Shown piece after piece: positions 32,373 to 44,194 of a stretch of 64,000 nt of DNA. Made by a program: the position numbers and the translations under genes. The stretch is from Ligula intestinalis. Lineage: Eukaryota; Platyhelminthes; Cestoda; Diphyllobothriidea; Diphyllobothriidae. Location of the stretch: assembly GCA_036362985.1 (NCBI GenBank), contig JAYGXS010000010.1:3400472-3464471 (forward strand), in the 5' to 3' direction. How positions within the stretch are numbered: position 1 is the first letter of the stretch; each line of letters opens with the position of its first letter. The notes beneath the pieces are model-generated. The model did no database searches. It was given only the letters and a program-made list of their open reading frames with translations, and was not told where the DNA came from.

Positions 32373-35300
32373 ATGTCTATGGAAGCCGCTCCCCGGTCGG
32401 AAGCGATTGCCAAGGAGGCATGTCTGCGCAAGCTGTCGGAAGAGGCTGCCGATGCGGTTACCAAGTACGTCAGCGACACCCTCAGTTGTAAGTATTCTGT
32501 TCGTGTGTCTCATTATGCGCTCTACTCTGCGTAGTCATGACGTCGCCTGATGGAAGGTATTCGTTATAAACAAACACTACTTGCAAATTTTCAGTAGGTT
32601 GAATTTACACCAATCCATCCACACTTTCTGAAGTATGTTAACAAATAGGAGTTGTTATGGTTTTTTTTTGCGGTCTATAGGCTTCCTTCTTAGTCTTTTT
32701 GTCCATTGCGGGGCAGTCTCACCTACATTTTTTTAGTTCAGAAAGACACTTACAAAGGGCTGTATTTTCGCTCTTATTGCACAGTTATCATGCACCGATA
32801 CGGCCCCTGGTGCACCCCACTGTTTCCTTCCCCTTAAATCACGATTATTATAAGGCATATGGGCCGATAGACTTTTGTTACTGGGCGGCCCTAACGTTTT
32901 TCTATGAAAAGCAACATTTTTGACATCTTCGTAATGATCCGGAAAACTAAATTTCGCAACGAAACAGGGTTGTTTCAGGGAAAATTTTCTATTATTTGGA
33001 AGCATTTAAAATAACACGATCAAATTAGTCTATTTATGTTCAGTACTTACCTGGAAATATTGATGGGCAAGACTGTCTTGTAGGGCAGCCAAAATATATA
33101 TTCCTCCCGCCCAACTGTCCTACAGAATAGGGGTGTATTATTGAATTCTTTGAGAAGAAGAAGAAGACTCGATCGCTGGGACAATATGTTGTCCCAGCGA
33201 TCGAGTCTTCTTCTTCTTCTTCTTCTTCTTCTTCTTCTTCTTCTTCTTCTTCGCAATTGCTTTCTGGGCCACGGATGTTCTCTTGTTTTAAATTCTTGGT
33301 TAACGAGTGTAGAACGAATATGTAATTTTGGTGAAAATGGACCAAAGAATATCAACTTAAGGCCACTTATACTTGTTTTAATGTGCTAAATAGAATCAAC
33401 ACTATCTAAATAAACTCCTTTTGCTCAGGCAACTGACGTCCATTGATAGAAATTTGACTTTATATTGGCAGAATTTAACAAATAAGGGAAAGTCAGACTA
33501 CTGCAGAACCTAAAAGTAAATTATTATTACAAGTCAAAGGCAAGTAAGACCTCTAATGGCAGTCCTACCTACTTGTTAACTGTCATAATAGATTGAGACA
33601 AGTTATCAGTATTTGGAGGCTCATTCTGCACGCTTGCGTTAAAAAACCTAAGGTGTACGTACTTATGTGTAGAACCTGTATATCCTTGGTGAGCGTTGCA
33701 ATATTTACTGACTGCTTAGTTCATGTATGTATGTCTGAAATCATGTGGTTTGCAAAAATGCGTCAGAGGCAATGGTCCGGTAAGCCAGAATGTCTGGTCT
33801 GGTATGCCCGTCCAGAAACGGTTGACATAAGTTCAGGGAGCACAACTCCGATACAAGCAAAATGCGCGTCCTAGGAAGAAATTGAGAAGTAGATGTGATG
33901 GTTGGGGCAAAACCTATGTTCGCCTGAAGTTAAGGAATATCTCTCAAACTCATCCCCAGAAACTCGTTTCTTCTTTGTCTCCATTTCAGCCTAGAATGAC
34001 AAGCACATCTTTTGGCTTAACTCCCACCACCAGCAAGACTCGGGTTCTGAAGCAGGCTTGTAGGAAATGACAGTGATCGCTACTCACTAAAATCTGAGTT
34101 TTGGAGAAAAAAAACGATTTGACTCTGACGATTGTTGTGAGCTGGTTGTGAGCCCTCACAGAACTTCTTAATTGACATCGCGGGGAGGTCATGTGCTTGT
34201 CCGATCTGTCAATAAACTGCGTCAAAGCATTCATGGGTTAAGTTACCAGTAGCGATGGCAATTACTAGGCGTTTGCAAAGTTAGGTGTCAGTTTGACTTT
34301 GTACCTCCTCATGCCTTAGCAGGGGACGCCGGCAACTCAGTATCAACCTCAGTATATTTGAGGTCTATGAAGGTGGGTTGCCTTTGAGTTCCCTATTTGT
34401 ACATGTGTGTCGTGATAGCAAACAAAAATGGTATCTTATTTTGTTGGCGAGGCCGATTAACCTGAGTCATGAAGTCGGACATAGCTTTTTTTAAGATTTG
34501 AAGGGGAGGGTAATGCAGAAGTCAGCGGGATCATCAGTGTGTGATACTCTCTTGCTGATTGCTGTTACGGAATTGGGGTGTAACATTGAATTCTTGGTTA
34601 ACGAGTGTAAAACGAATATGTAATCGTGGCGACAATGGGCCAGATAATATTAAATTCAGGCCACTTATACTTGTTTTAATGTGCTAAATAGAATAAACTT
34701 CATCAACATACACTCCTGTTGCCCAGCTAACTCAGGTCTATTAATGGACCTTTGAGGTTCTATTGACGGAATTTAAAGAAACAGCGAAATTCGATGTTAT
34801 ATTGGCAGAATTTAACGAAGAAAGGTAAATCCGGCCTACTGCAAAATGGAAAAGCCAGTAGGACCCCTAATGATAGTCCTACCCCAGATACTTTTGCAGC
34901 CCTCATCAAACCACACCTCACTCTAGTGTGCCTTACTTAGAAAACCTCCCTCTGGACACATAAGCACCGACTTTTGTTATTAATGGGAAAATATCAAAAT
35001 GGGTCGACGCCGATAGTGATAGCTTGCTCTAAAAGTACGACAGCTGTTTTTTTAATCGGGATATTAAGCCATTTTGTAAGATTATATCGTGGGGTCATAT
35101 GGAAAAAGTGTAAGCGCACCCCGCGAGCTACCGTTCACCAATGGTTTTGGTAAATAAAAAGGTTGTGTCGCGTACTCAAACCTTGGGAGAAGGCACTGAA
35201 ATAAGATTTAATATCACCGCTAACCCCCCTCCCGACAAACGGCGAACGCGTATATGGAGGGGGAGTGTGCCCAAACCTCGGGCGAGGTTACTGAACGAAA

Positions 35301-38300
35301 TTTTCCAGTGGTATCACCAACATCAACTGGGAAAAGTACAAAGAAGAACGAAACTGGCGAGATTATGTAAATCACCCTACTTAAAAAATTACAAGTAAGC
35401 GATAATTCCCGTGGTTAGTTCAAAAGTCCAACTTTTCTTAGTTTGCCGATTATAGCAATTATGGAATGCGGTTGCCTTCGAAGAACCGCTCTGCAGTTAA
35501 ATGCAATAAGCAATTCCCAGCTGAGACGATGGTTGGCGTGCAGAAAACCGGAAGATTATAGGTAATTCAACCTACTGAACATTTGTGAGTAGTTGATTAT
35601 TCTAGATAGGGAAAAAATCCGACCGCTGTATATAACCTCACTAGCCATTTGATGCACACGCTCTACCATTTGGCAATCTGCAAAGCGAATCGGATTGAAA
35701 AGTCTTATTTTCTTGAGCAGGGTGGGCTTCTACTTCGTACATGCCAGAAATTATTGAAGTTTTTGATTGGCTATACCGTGAAACCTCGGTTAACGGATTT
35801 AATCCGTCCAGCACTGAGGTCGTCATGTAAAACACTCGTCTTGCGAAACGTAGCTAGTCAAATCGCATCAATTCACTGCTTATTTACAGGCGATCAAGAA
35901 CCCACTGTTAAGATGTTAGCCGAACCAAATACTAGCAACGTTTGGAGGCTTTCCTAAGGTGTCGAGCTTAGCCAAAATGTCTTTGTTCGTTAACTCTGGC
36001 CGCACGCACACGAGCCTACATAAGGCTCGAGGGTCAACTGGTCGCGTGATGTTTTCCCAATGTGGCCAACCAGGTCACAAGAGAACGAGCAGACAATCTC
36101 TTATAAGCCACCGTCACCCCCTGACAACGAGAGCTGCAACAGCGAACGAATGGTGACGCCAATCCGCTCCCAATGCAGGGCTCGTCCCGAGGCGGGACAC
36201 AAAGAGTTGCAGCCACACCGGATAGCGAGGACGCTGGAGATCAATCCAGCAAGGCAACAGCCACCCGAGACATGTCCTCCGGGTTTTGTACACAATAAAC
36301 CCTCCTCCGGGTTGATTCGAGAATTCTGCCCTCATTGTGTTCTTCCTTGGGGATTTCAACAGGGCGTAATTCTACGGTGACACTCGTCAGATGTCATCCT
36401 TATAACAATAGCGGCGCTGAACCCGTCGTTATAACAACGGCGACGCAGGTGAGATTGTTCCCCTGTTATCGTTACAACTCAACGCGACGTCAGTAAGTTA
36501 GAATTATAACACTGGCGACGCAGGTGAGATTGTTCCTCGGGATGTGACAACAATATGTGACGCACATTTCAACATGTGTATTTCCGCGGAGCAATTACTG
36601 TCCTTCGAAAGTGTCGTGATCTCACCAGGCCTCACACGGCGTTGGGGTCTTAACATCATTGGCGACACTGCCAGTTGTCACCCCTACAACGTGGCGTCGG
36701 AGAACTCACCATTTCTATCATCACCTCGTTATAACACCCACGCCCTAGAGAGTAATACTCACCGGCAGACACAGGCGGACAAACATGTACTGAAAACTCG
36801 TTAGTTGAACGGAAGCTCGTCCGACGAAACAAATGTTCTGCTAGTTGCTCGCAGATGGAACTGCTTGTCACCGAGTCTCCACTTGATGTGGAATAATTGG
36901 CAAAGATTCTTTGGTATGACTATGTCGTGAGGTCTTTGAAAGGCCCTTATGTATTATAGTCACCTACTTAATTTTTTAAGTAGGTTGAATTACCTATAAT
37001 CTTCTGGCTTTCTACACGCCATTCATCGATCCAGCTGGGATCTGCTGATGGCATTGAACTGCAGACTGGTTCTCTGAAGGTAACCGAATTCCTTAATTGC
37101 TAAAATCAGCGAAGAAAGAAAACTTGGTCTTTTGAAATAAACACTGGAATTATAGCTTACTTACAAATTTTAAGTAGGGTGATTTACATAATCTCCCCAC
37201 TTTTTTTACTTCGTTTAACTTTTTCCCAGTTGGTGCTAGTGATATCACTGAAAAAAATGTCTCTAATTTACCTCGCCCGAGGTTGGGGCACACTCCCCCT
37301 ACATACACGCGTTCGCCGCTGGTCGGGCGGGGGATAAGCGATGATATTAAAGCTCATTTCAGTGTGTTCTCCCAAGGTTTGAGTACGCGACCAAACTTGC
37401 CCTCGTAAATTTTGTATTTAACATAAATATTGGGATCTAATTTGCTCCCTGACATGCATAGCTCCTCCTCTCCCCGAAAATCAGGTGTGCTTGAGCCTGC
37501 GGGGCGCGCTTCACACTTTCTCCAGACGACCCCACGACATAACTCTACCGATTCTTTTTATAGAGCAGCTCTGTAACAAGAAACCCCAGGTTTCTGCTTT
37601 ACGAGACCGCTGTCAATTTATTCTTCAGCTCGATTCGAGGGGTTTCTTTATCAAGTTTGCTTCCCTGAAAGCCGTTTCTTTAAATGATTATCATCTTTGG
37701 ATTTTTTACTGTGAACTGATTTCATTGTGTTTTTCTTATTACAACTTCACCTAAATTGAAACTTATTCATATGTTTTGAAAACCCCAGTGAAAACCGATG
37801 GCATTCGACATGTCGCCGAACTTAATCAGGGTGCCCAGGTGAAGTATAACAAAATTGTACAGGATGTTCAGGCCGTTACAGACCAGCTGGAGAGAACTAA
37901 CAGCGAACGTACGTTTTCCGGCTAGCCTGGAATCACAGTTGATCTTGCTTCCTGCATTGACCTTTTTCGTTTATTTCTAACTTTCTCTCGATTTGGCAAT
38001 CCTCAGTAATTTAAAGCAAAGTTTCCCAGGTGCAAAACAGTAGGACTTATTCCGTCCATGACATTTTGGGAGGGCTCATCAGCTGCATCCACTCCAGTGC
38101 ATTAAAAGAGTAACGAATGAGAAAAATACACAATTAAATTGGTGCAGAAAGGTTGAAAAGGTCATGGGGCATGGTCATGAAGGCTAATTATTGAAGTAAG
38201 ATAGTTAAACAAGTTGGAAAGAGAGACATAGGAAAAGGAGTTAAGGCGAAAAGTTGGGCCGGGAACTGGACAAATCTGGCAGCCGGATGTTACCCAGGCA

Positions 38301-41300
38301 AAGCAAAATTAACCATATGTTCTAATTGTTTACATAGGTCGGGTTTTGATCACCTTAAATAGTCTGCCTCCAGGTAGCGCAATGTACGATTTGTTCGTGT
38401 TCGAACATGTACTCATAGGGGCACTTTTAGGGTCCGCAGAATGACCCGTATCTAGCAAGTCTTCTGTAATAGAGAAACGAGTGTTTCGATTTTCCAGTTT
38501 TAAGAGTCAACTAGGCAAGTGCTTCTTGAATCTGGCTGCCAATTTCCTTTGCGCTCGCCTTATATACTTGTATCCGCAGGTGCATGTAAATTCATAAACG
38601 CAATTCGAGTTGGCGTGCAATGGTAAGGCGTCCTTCCGACATCCTTCCTTGTGCCGGTGATAGGTGTAGAATAGGATACACCTTAGGATACCCCTGGTAA
38701 ATCTTAGTCAGTTTTCAAATTAAGTAATGTCATTACTGAACGGAATCTTGTTAAAACTGTCATTACTGATAGGAACCTTGCTAACGCTTCAGCATCTATA
38801 GCATATGCAAACACACACGTCAGTACTTTCAATAACCAAAAAAACTGTCAAATATACCCATATAATTAAGTCAGCTAACATTTTAACAGTTTTTCAAAGC
38901 CATTTATGGCATTTTAAAATGACTATTTTTCGGTAAATAATGCTAACATACCTCAAACTCTCCTGTTTAGGTCACCTCATGTTGTAAACAAGTGTGTTCC
39001 TGTGTCAATACCGGTTATGTTCCCCCAGTACGTGTTAGGAAGAGAAGACAGGATTGGATAACAACTAGTACTTTACTGTTACTTGTACTAACTAGTACAT
39101 GCACTCTGGTCCGTGTGTTCGGTCTCCTCTAGGCAGCATTCTCGTCTAGCAGTGTGTCTACCAGCAGTCTTCCCTGCCTGACGTTTCGGATTCCGTCGGG
39201 AATCCTTAATCATAGATGATGATAACATAGGCATGGTCATGCGCGCCGGGTTATGAGACCGATAGACCACTGCGACGGCAGGAAACGGCTGGAGTCGTTT
39301 ACCGGATCTGGTGCAGTTGTGAACAAAGCAAATATGTCGGAGAAACCGGAAGATTACTCAGGACACGAATGGCCGAGCATGCAGTGGCAGTGAGAACGAA
39401 AGATGCCAACTCTCAGGTTGCAGCTCACTCGACGGGACCCGGCCATATTTTCAGGTTTGACGAGGCCAAAATCGTAGCAAGAGGTGACAACCGTGTGAGC
39501 CGCGAGCTGCTCGAGTCATGGTTCTCTGGCCCCCAGTCAACCAACAAGCGCAACGATTTGGCGTTCCCATACGGTGTACTGAGACATTTCCTGAGCAATA
39601 GAATCAATCACGTGGGAAGGACCGGGTGCAACAACAACTCTGATGACAGCGAGCATAATTGTCTTGCAATTATTAAGCCGGCATCCGATTCTGACAGCAA
39701 ACTGTGGTAATTAGTGAGTCGAACGCGAAGTGTCAAGCCAGTACCGCATCAATTAAGACCCAAGCGGTGATAACAGAAGTGAGCATTTATCTCGCACACA
39801 CGGATGACCACTATGACCTATAAATACCGTGCAGCCTGTGCATGTCTCCACCCTATCTGCGCATGACCATGACCCTGCTATCATCACCTATGATTAAGGA
39901 TTCGCGACGGAATCCGAAACGTCCGGAAAATAAAGTCCTTGTTCCAGTGATCGCATTTTATTCTTCTAAATTCATACGTCCTTTGAACGGTGGACTGGGA
40001 CATTATCGTGCAAAATAATTGTATTCATTTTGCGCCGATTGATGCCGGTGTAACACAAGGCATCTTTAACGATGTTAATGAACACATTGCTGTTAATGCT
40101 GTCCGCAGTGGACCGCCAAATTGGTCGCTCACCGAGCTTAATGGCCATCCAACTCATTGATTCTCAGCAGTTCTTGAATGCTTATGTCGGCGCAGGTTAT
40201 TCCTTCGGAAAGCTTTTTTCCGCATATAACAATCTGCGTCGCCTTAACAGGTTTATCTAAAAACAAGAACTCATCACAGAAGTAAATACACTTCCAGAAT
40301 GAGGGTCGTTACTCAATATACTTTTTTAGCAAAAAAGGCGTTCTCTGATAAGTTTTTTATTTAAAAAGCGGCTTTAGTATAGCCTTTTGTTGGTGGAATT
40401 GAAAGTCCCGCATCCTTCTTCTAATTACCCCCATAGAGCACATCTGCAGATGTTCCCTATTAATAGTCTTTAAAGGCAGATAATGATATTATTTAGTGTA
40501 CAACGAATGAAATCGTCATCCTGCTTACTCGTAGACCGTTTTCGTACGCCCGTATCTAGTAAGTGTTCTGTAATGGAAGAACAAAGGGTTCAATTTTCCT
40601 GTCTGAAAAGTCGACTAAGCAAGTGCTCCTTGGCTCTGGCTGCCAATTGCATTTGCGTTCACCCTATGTACTCGCATCCGTAAGTGCATGTTAGTTCAGA
40701 AACGCAATTTAAGGTGAAGTGCAATGGTAAGGCGTCATTTATATATTCTTTCTGGTGCCTGTAATAGCTGTGCAATTGAGTAAACCTGTTAAATCTAAGT
40801 CAGTTGTCAAATGCAGTAATGCCATTACTGAACGGAATCTTTTTAACGCTTCGGCATTCACAGAATATTCAAACGCACACGTCAGCACTTTCAATAACCA
40901 AAAAGGTTGTCCAACATACCCAAAAACTTCACAGGATAACTAAAAATAATATTTAAAATACAAATTTCCGACGTTACTTCAAATAACCTGGCTTCACTTG
41001 AATCTGAACAGTTTTGGAGAAATTTTCCAGCAATTTTACTTATTTTGGAGTTCCTTCATAGTATAATCAACATTAATATGCAGTTTGGTTCTCTTTTTGG
41101 TAATAGCATAGGAAATACCTTCGATATGAGACTACTCCAAATTTCCCCAAAATTAATGACCATTTCTCTTAACACTTTGACTGCGTGTACCACATATGTC
41201 GCACCTAATTAAAATGACCATTTTCCTAACTAAAGGGCTTTCGCAGAATTCAATCAACTGAATGAATCAAAATAGTGTTACTAAATAAACGCTAAAGTGC

Positions 41301-43504
41301 CCAGTCAAATTTAATTATGAAAGTTGCATGGTTTTTAGCGACTAGTGTAAGTAGCAAAAACATCAGGATTTATGGCATCCATGAAATGTTAGGAGAGCTC
41401 ATCAGCTGCATCCACTCCAATGCATTATAAGAGTAACGAAAGAGAAAAATACAAAATTAAATTGGTGCAGAATGGTCAAAAAGCTCGAAATGCATTTACC
41501 TAACGGACCCGCAAGTTATACTGCGTGAAAGGAAAAATAAATCCTTAAAGGGGGCATATTTCGATGAGTGAAGTATCATTTATTATCTAAGAACTAATAT
41601 GTTTTACCAAAAACTGTCAAATCCAAAAAAGGACCTTAAGTCAGGTCGGAGATAAAAAGTCGTTATGTAAGTGACAAAATGAGGAAAAGTAATAAATAGG
41701 TAACATACTAATATTTTTTTGAATGTTCTTTAGCGTGTGTAACAGCAGTAATTCGGGAGGACATAGATACAACTATGTTGTCAATTGTGTTTTGGTCTAT
41801 GTAATTATGTTGAACAAACGCCAATTTATTTTCCATTGAAAGGTATGTCGGAGCCTTGTGCCAGTTTTGCTTGATTGAGGCGAATATATTTTCAATTGGA
41901 TTGAGGTAGGGACTATTGGGCTGGATGAAAATTGTTCGCAAGCCGCTTGCAGAAAGGCTGGTGTAGTCTTGAAAAATTAGATTATAGTCGTGAGGTAAAT
42001 TATAATCATACCTCCTTTGATCGGTGAGCAGGGGCATTGTCTTGTAGTATAATAGTATCCATTCGTCGCCTGTGAATGTCATTATAACCAAATACATCTT
42101 TGACAATGTTGACATAGACGAAACTGTTAATGTTCTCTTTCGTCGACCGCCAGATTGGTCGCTCACCGAACATGATCGCCATCCAGACCATGAGGCCTCG
42201 ACAATTCTTGAAGGTTGATATCAAAGCAGTCTGTTCTTTGGGAAAGTTCTTTCCGCATATGACCGTATGTGCCGACTTTGTGGACTTGTCTAAGATCAGC
42301 ACTTCATCACAGAAGGAAATGCTTTTCCAAAATGAAACTCTGTGGCTAATGTATTCCTGTGCAAATAAGAAACGTTCCTTAATATGTTTCCTACTTAAAA
42401 ATGGCTTAACCGAAGCCATCCGCAGATTATGGCCAAATTCCCGCATTCTGTTCCTAACTAGGGTCTGAGAGAACATTGACAAATATTCCCTCTGAATAGC
42501 GGTACTGGGCATATAATGATAGATTTTCAACGTTCGACGAATAAAATCGTCATCCTGTTTTGTTGTAGAGCGTTTTAATCAAGGATTCTTCTTTATAGGC
42601 ACTGTTTTATAATTAATAATTCGGGATACTGTGGCCTTGTTTACATCAAACATTCAAGCTAATGAATTACGCGCCAGCCCTTCGGCTGCCATTTTTCGTA
42701 CGCGGACAAAATCATCTTCACATAGATAATTGTCGGACATCGTGAATGCACAGCCCAACACCAAAAAAGGACATATATCGCGCCTTCGCGTTTCTATATC
42801 AAGCTGATAGTTATCGCTGCGGTAAAACAACTTTGTCATACCAATTTATTACTGAAATTTGGGGCACAAAACTTCACGGAATAGCAAAAATATTAAAAAG
42901 TGGAATTCTTCCTTGTTTCCGAAAATTAATGCGATTCCTTCAACTGGAACTCACTTCCATCTGAACAATTTCGGACATTTTCTGGTTCTGGAAGAGATAT
43001 GTTTCATATCTTTTTCACTTACTTTGGAATTTGTCCATAGCATAATGTACATTACTAAAAACTTTGGTTGTTTTATGCGTAATAGCAGAGGGAATTCCTT
43101 CGATATGAGACTACTCTCATTTCCGCGAAAATTAATGTCCGTTTCCTTTAATAAACTTAACTTAAACGGTGATTTTCCTAACGAAAAAGCTTTTGCAGAA
43201 TTGAATGAACGCAGTTAATCACAATAGTGTTTTCAAATATATGCTAAGGTGCCAAGCCAAATTTCATCATGAACGTTGCATGGTCTTTGGCGACTACTGT
43301 AGGCTGCCTTCTGGTACCGAGAACTAAGGAGTACCTGCACGTTTTCGGAATCCTCTTACAAGACTGTTTTAATTCACTCCGTTTTCCTCTTTTAAATAGA
43401 TGACCAACTTGTGGGCACTTTAGCTACTGTGGACGCCTTCTTTCAGTTGTTTCCCGTGCTGGAACGGAACGTTGCCGACCTAGATGCCATGGTTACCAAG
43501 CTAG
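32373..43504 (+). CDS. BLOC1S2: BLOC-1 complex subunit 2 (probable), 3' end uncertain
   Basis: Exons 32373-32487, 37789-37908 and 43400-43504 join in phase (1, 1, 1). BLOC1S2 is a small coiled-coil subunit of BLOC-1/BORC, which act in lysosome-related organelle biogenesis and lysosome positioning. Evidence: ELNQGAQVKYNKIVQDV aligns with the family block NMNKLTSLKYLEMKDI; QLERTNSEHDQL aligns with NLKDLNQKYAGL; PVLERNVADLDAMVTKL aligns with AALEQAAYKLDAYSKKLE. Exon 1 (EACLRKLSEEAADAVTKYVS) fits the N-terminal helix. The ATG lies 15 bp after an acceptor (CATACATTTTAG), consistent with a 5'UTR intron or spliced-leader site. The introns are 5.3 and 5.5 kb and full of repeats. Human BLOC1S2 has about nine further residues; a candidate last exon is 44858-44874. 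Identity is by alignment from memory, moderately sure. Confidence 0.65.
33154..33219. repeat. Perfect 31-bp palindrome of two Penelope termini
   Basis: Arms 33154-33184 and 33189-33219 are exact inverted copies with a 4-nt spacer (TATG). Each contains GAAGAAGAAGAAGA and CTCGATCGCTGGGACAA, the terminal motif seen at 27880 and 54150. A (CTT)n run continues to 33253. The insertion (33151-33297) is flanked by AATTCTT on both sides. Confidence 0.9.
33285..33575. repeat. Direct repeat R8, copy 1 (interrupted)
   Basis: Homologous to 34585-34885: GGTTAACGAGTGTAGAACGA, CCACTTATACTTGTTTTAAT and ATATTGGCAGAATTTAAC are shared. The left edge is split by the 33151-33297 insertion; its outer part resumes at about 33131. 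Confidence 0.75.
34585..34885. repeat. Direct repeat R8, copy 2 (empty site)
   Basis: Uninterrupted counterpart of R8 copy 1. CATTGAATTCTTGGTTAACG shows the target before insertion. Confidence 0.75.
35130..35605 (+). repeat. Interspersed repeat R1, copy 3
   Basis: Begins near AAAAAGGTTGTGTCGCGTACTC and ends AATTCAACCTACTGAACATT. It lacks the 5' part seen in copies 1 and 2. It lies in BLOC1S2 intron 1, about 1.3 kb from the opposed copy 4. Confidence 0.65.
35715..36160 (+). pseudogene. Possible retrotransposon gag remnant
   Basis: A frame around 36049 reads FSQCGQPGHKRTSR, which looks like a CCHC zinc knuckle (C-x2-C-x4-H-x4-C) in which the first and last Cys have become Phe and Arg. Upstream frames have no clear domain. 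No linked reverse transcriptase was found. The call rests on one degenerate motif. Confidence 0.3.
36439..36535 (+). repeat. 75-bp tandem pair
   Basis: GGCGACGCAGGTGAGATTGT occurs at 36439 and 36514, both preceded by TATAACA-like sequence. This is compatible with a duplicated primer-binding region of an LTR element, but no LTR boundaries were found. Confidence 0.6.
36930..37410 (-). repeat. Interspersed repeat R1, copy 4
   Basis: Inverted relative to copies 1-3: starts GGCCCTTATGTATTATAG, contains TACCTCGCCCGAGGTTGGGG and ends near CAAGGTTTGAGTACGCGACC. Confidence 0.65.
38065..38180. repeat. Tc1-associated repeat, edge of copy A
   Basis: GGGCTCATCAGCTGCATCCA and AAGAGTAACGAA match 41375-41480. 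It probably marks one end of the element whose other parts are at 39966-41350. Confidence 0.55.
38430..38640 (-). mobile_element. Penelope-like GIY-YIG remnant
   Basis: The minus strand reads SNCVYEFTCTCGYKYIRRAQ then RKLAARFKKHLP. This matches the family pattern VYxxxCxCGxxYIGRxxRxLxxRxxEHLP with G-to-R decay in YIGR. A second copy is at 40530-40735. Confidence 0.7.
38990..39140. repeat. Interspersed repeat R5, copy 2
   Basis: Counterpart of 1016-1200; abuts the Penelope element at 39165. Confidence 0.5.
39165..39960 (+). mobile_element. Penelope-like element inserted in a Tc1-like copy
   Basis: Inverted ends: TGACGTTTCGGATTCCGTC with GAATCCTTAATCATAG on the left, and TATGATTAAGGATTC with GGAATCCGAAACGTC on the right. 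The frame 39369-39710 reads AAHSTGPGHIFRFDEAKIVA and GDNRVSRELLESWFSGPQST, the C-terminal part of the GIY-YIG endonuclease. CTATAAATACC at about 39820 is a TATA box; CTTGTTCCAGTGATCGCATT closes the right end. Sequence right of 39966 is Tc1-like, corresponding to about 42005 of copy B, so the Penelope element probably landed inside it. Confidence 0.75.
39966..41350 (-). mobile_element. Tc1/mariner-like transposon, copy A (decayed)
   Basis: The minus strand codes MSWMAIKLGERPIWRSTADS, INIVKDALCYTGINRRKMNT and IILHDNVPVHRSKDV. The last is the second catalytic Asp block (QDNAPxH in intact relatives), here with H for Q. The rest is broken. 40980-41350 repeats 42945-43310 of copy B. A Penelope fragment at 40530-40735 interrupts it. 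Confidence 0.7.
40530..40735 (-). mobile_element. Penelope-like GIY-YIG remnant, second copy
   Basis: About 200 bp homologous to 38430-38640 in the same orientation (CCGTATCTAGTAAGTGTTCT, then GCAATGGTAAGGCGTC). It is diverged and non-coding. Confidence 0.65.
41375..43310 (-). mobile_element. Tc1/mariner-like transposon, copy B
   Basis: The transposase frame lies at about 42839-41708 on the minus strand. In order: a helix-turn-helix region (an RKMAAEGLARNSLA block, then VNKATVSRII); first catalytic Asp in SISFCDEVLILD; a VWMAIMFGERPIW block; second Asp in IILQDNAPAHRS; and Glu in SPYLNPIENIFASIK. It needs one frameshift near 42010 and has a stop in the HTH region, so it is inactive. Outer sequences (41375-41480 and 42945-43310) recur at copy A. 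Clear terminal inverted repeats were not found. It lies in BLOC1S2 intron 2 in antisense. Confidence 0.8.
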
Positions 43505-43819
43505 GTATGTGTCTAATGCTTTGATCATCACTTGGTTTGCATTGTATAGAAACCACTGCCGACGAACTCTGCGCCCGTCAAAGGACACCCCATCAGCGTC
43601 AATCAAACACCTGAGTTCATTGTTACTCTCCATCTTCGCCATCATTCCTGCTCTCACTTCCTCTTACCTCTCAACTGGCCTTATCTCTTCTGGAGTTTCC
43701 TACTTCGTGAAGTGTAGATTTTTCTTTGTTTCGAACTTCCTGTTTTTTTTCGAGTTCCTTTGTCCTACCCGTGTTATTTTATTTTCTTGGCTTTCCTCTG
43801 TCATGCGTTTTTGTTAGTT

Positions 43820-44100
43820 TGCCATTTGTCTCGGAGGTATTCTTAGCTTAATTTTGTCCCTCAAGTAGGGAAAATGTCATGACTGTCGGCTCGGACATGT
43901 TAATGAACATACTCACAGCCTCTGTACCTGTACATTCCGCTCTCGCAATGCGAGCGGTTTGAAAACGTTGCGTTTGAATCATAAGACTTTTATAAAGCCT
44001 GTCCGCTTTCCATATATTTTTTACTAACAATGCAATTGTACAGGCCCCCGATGATGAATTCCCGAAAATATATGGGTTTGACAAATTGACTTTTCAAGTT
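43820..44100. repeat. Direct repeat R9, copy 1
   Basis: About 270 bp shared with 44850-45150: GAGGTATTCTTAGCTTAATT, a CGAGCGGT block and CGATGATGAATTCCCGAAAA. Minus-strand frames in the two copies are similar (FGNSSSGACT) but of unknown meaning. Confidence 0.65.
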
Positions 44101-44194
44101 AAAATTTGGGGCGGGTAATATTTGCAGAAGTTAATGTCGTGATCAGGATTGTGTTTGATTAATACGTAGTGTGAGCCAGAAGAAATTTGCTGAA

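Noticed and set aside
37560..37680. Exon with EQLCNKKPQVSALRDRC between BLOC1S2 exons 1 and 2
   Set aside because: Using its acceptor after exon 1 gives TAG at the junction, and exons 1 and 2 already join in phase and align to the family.
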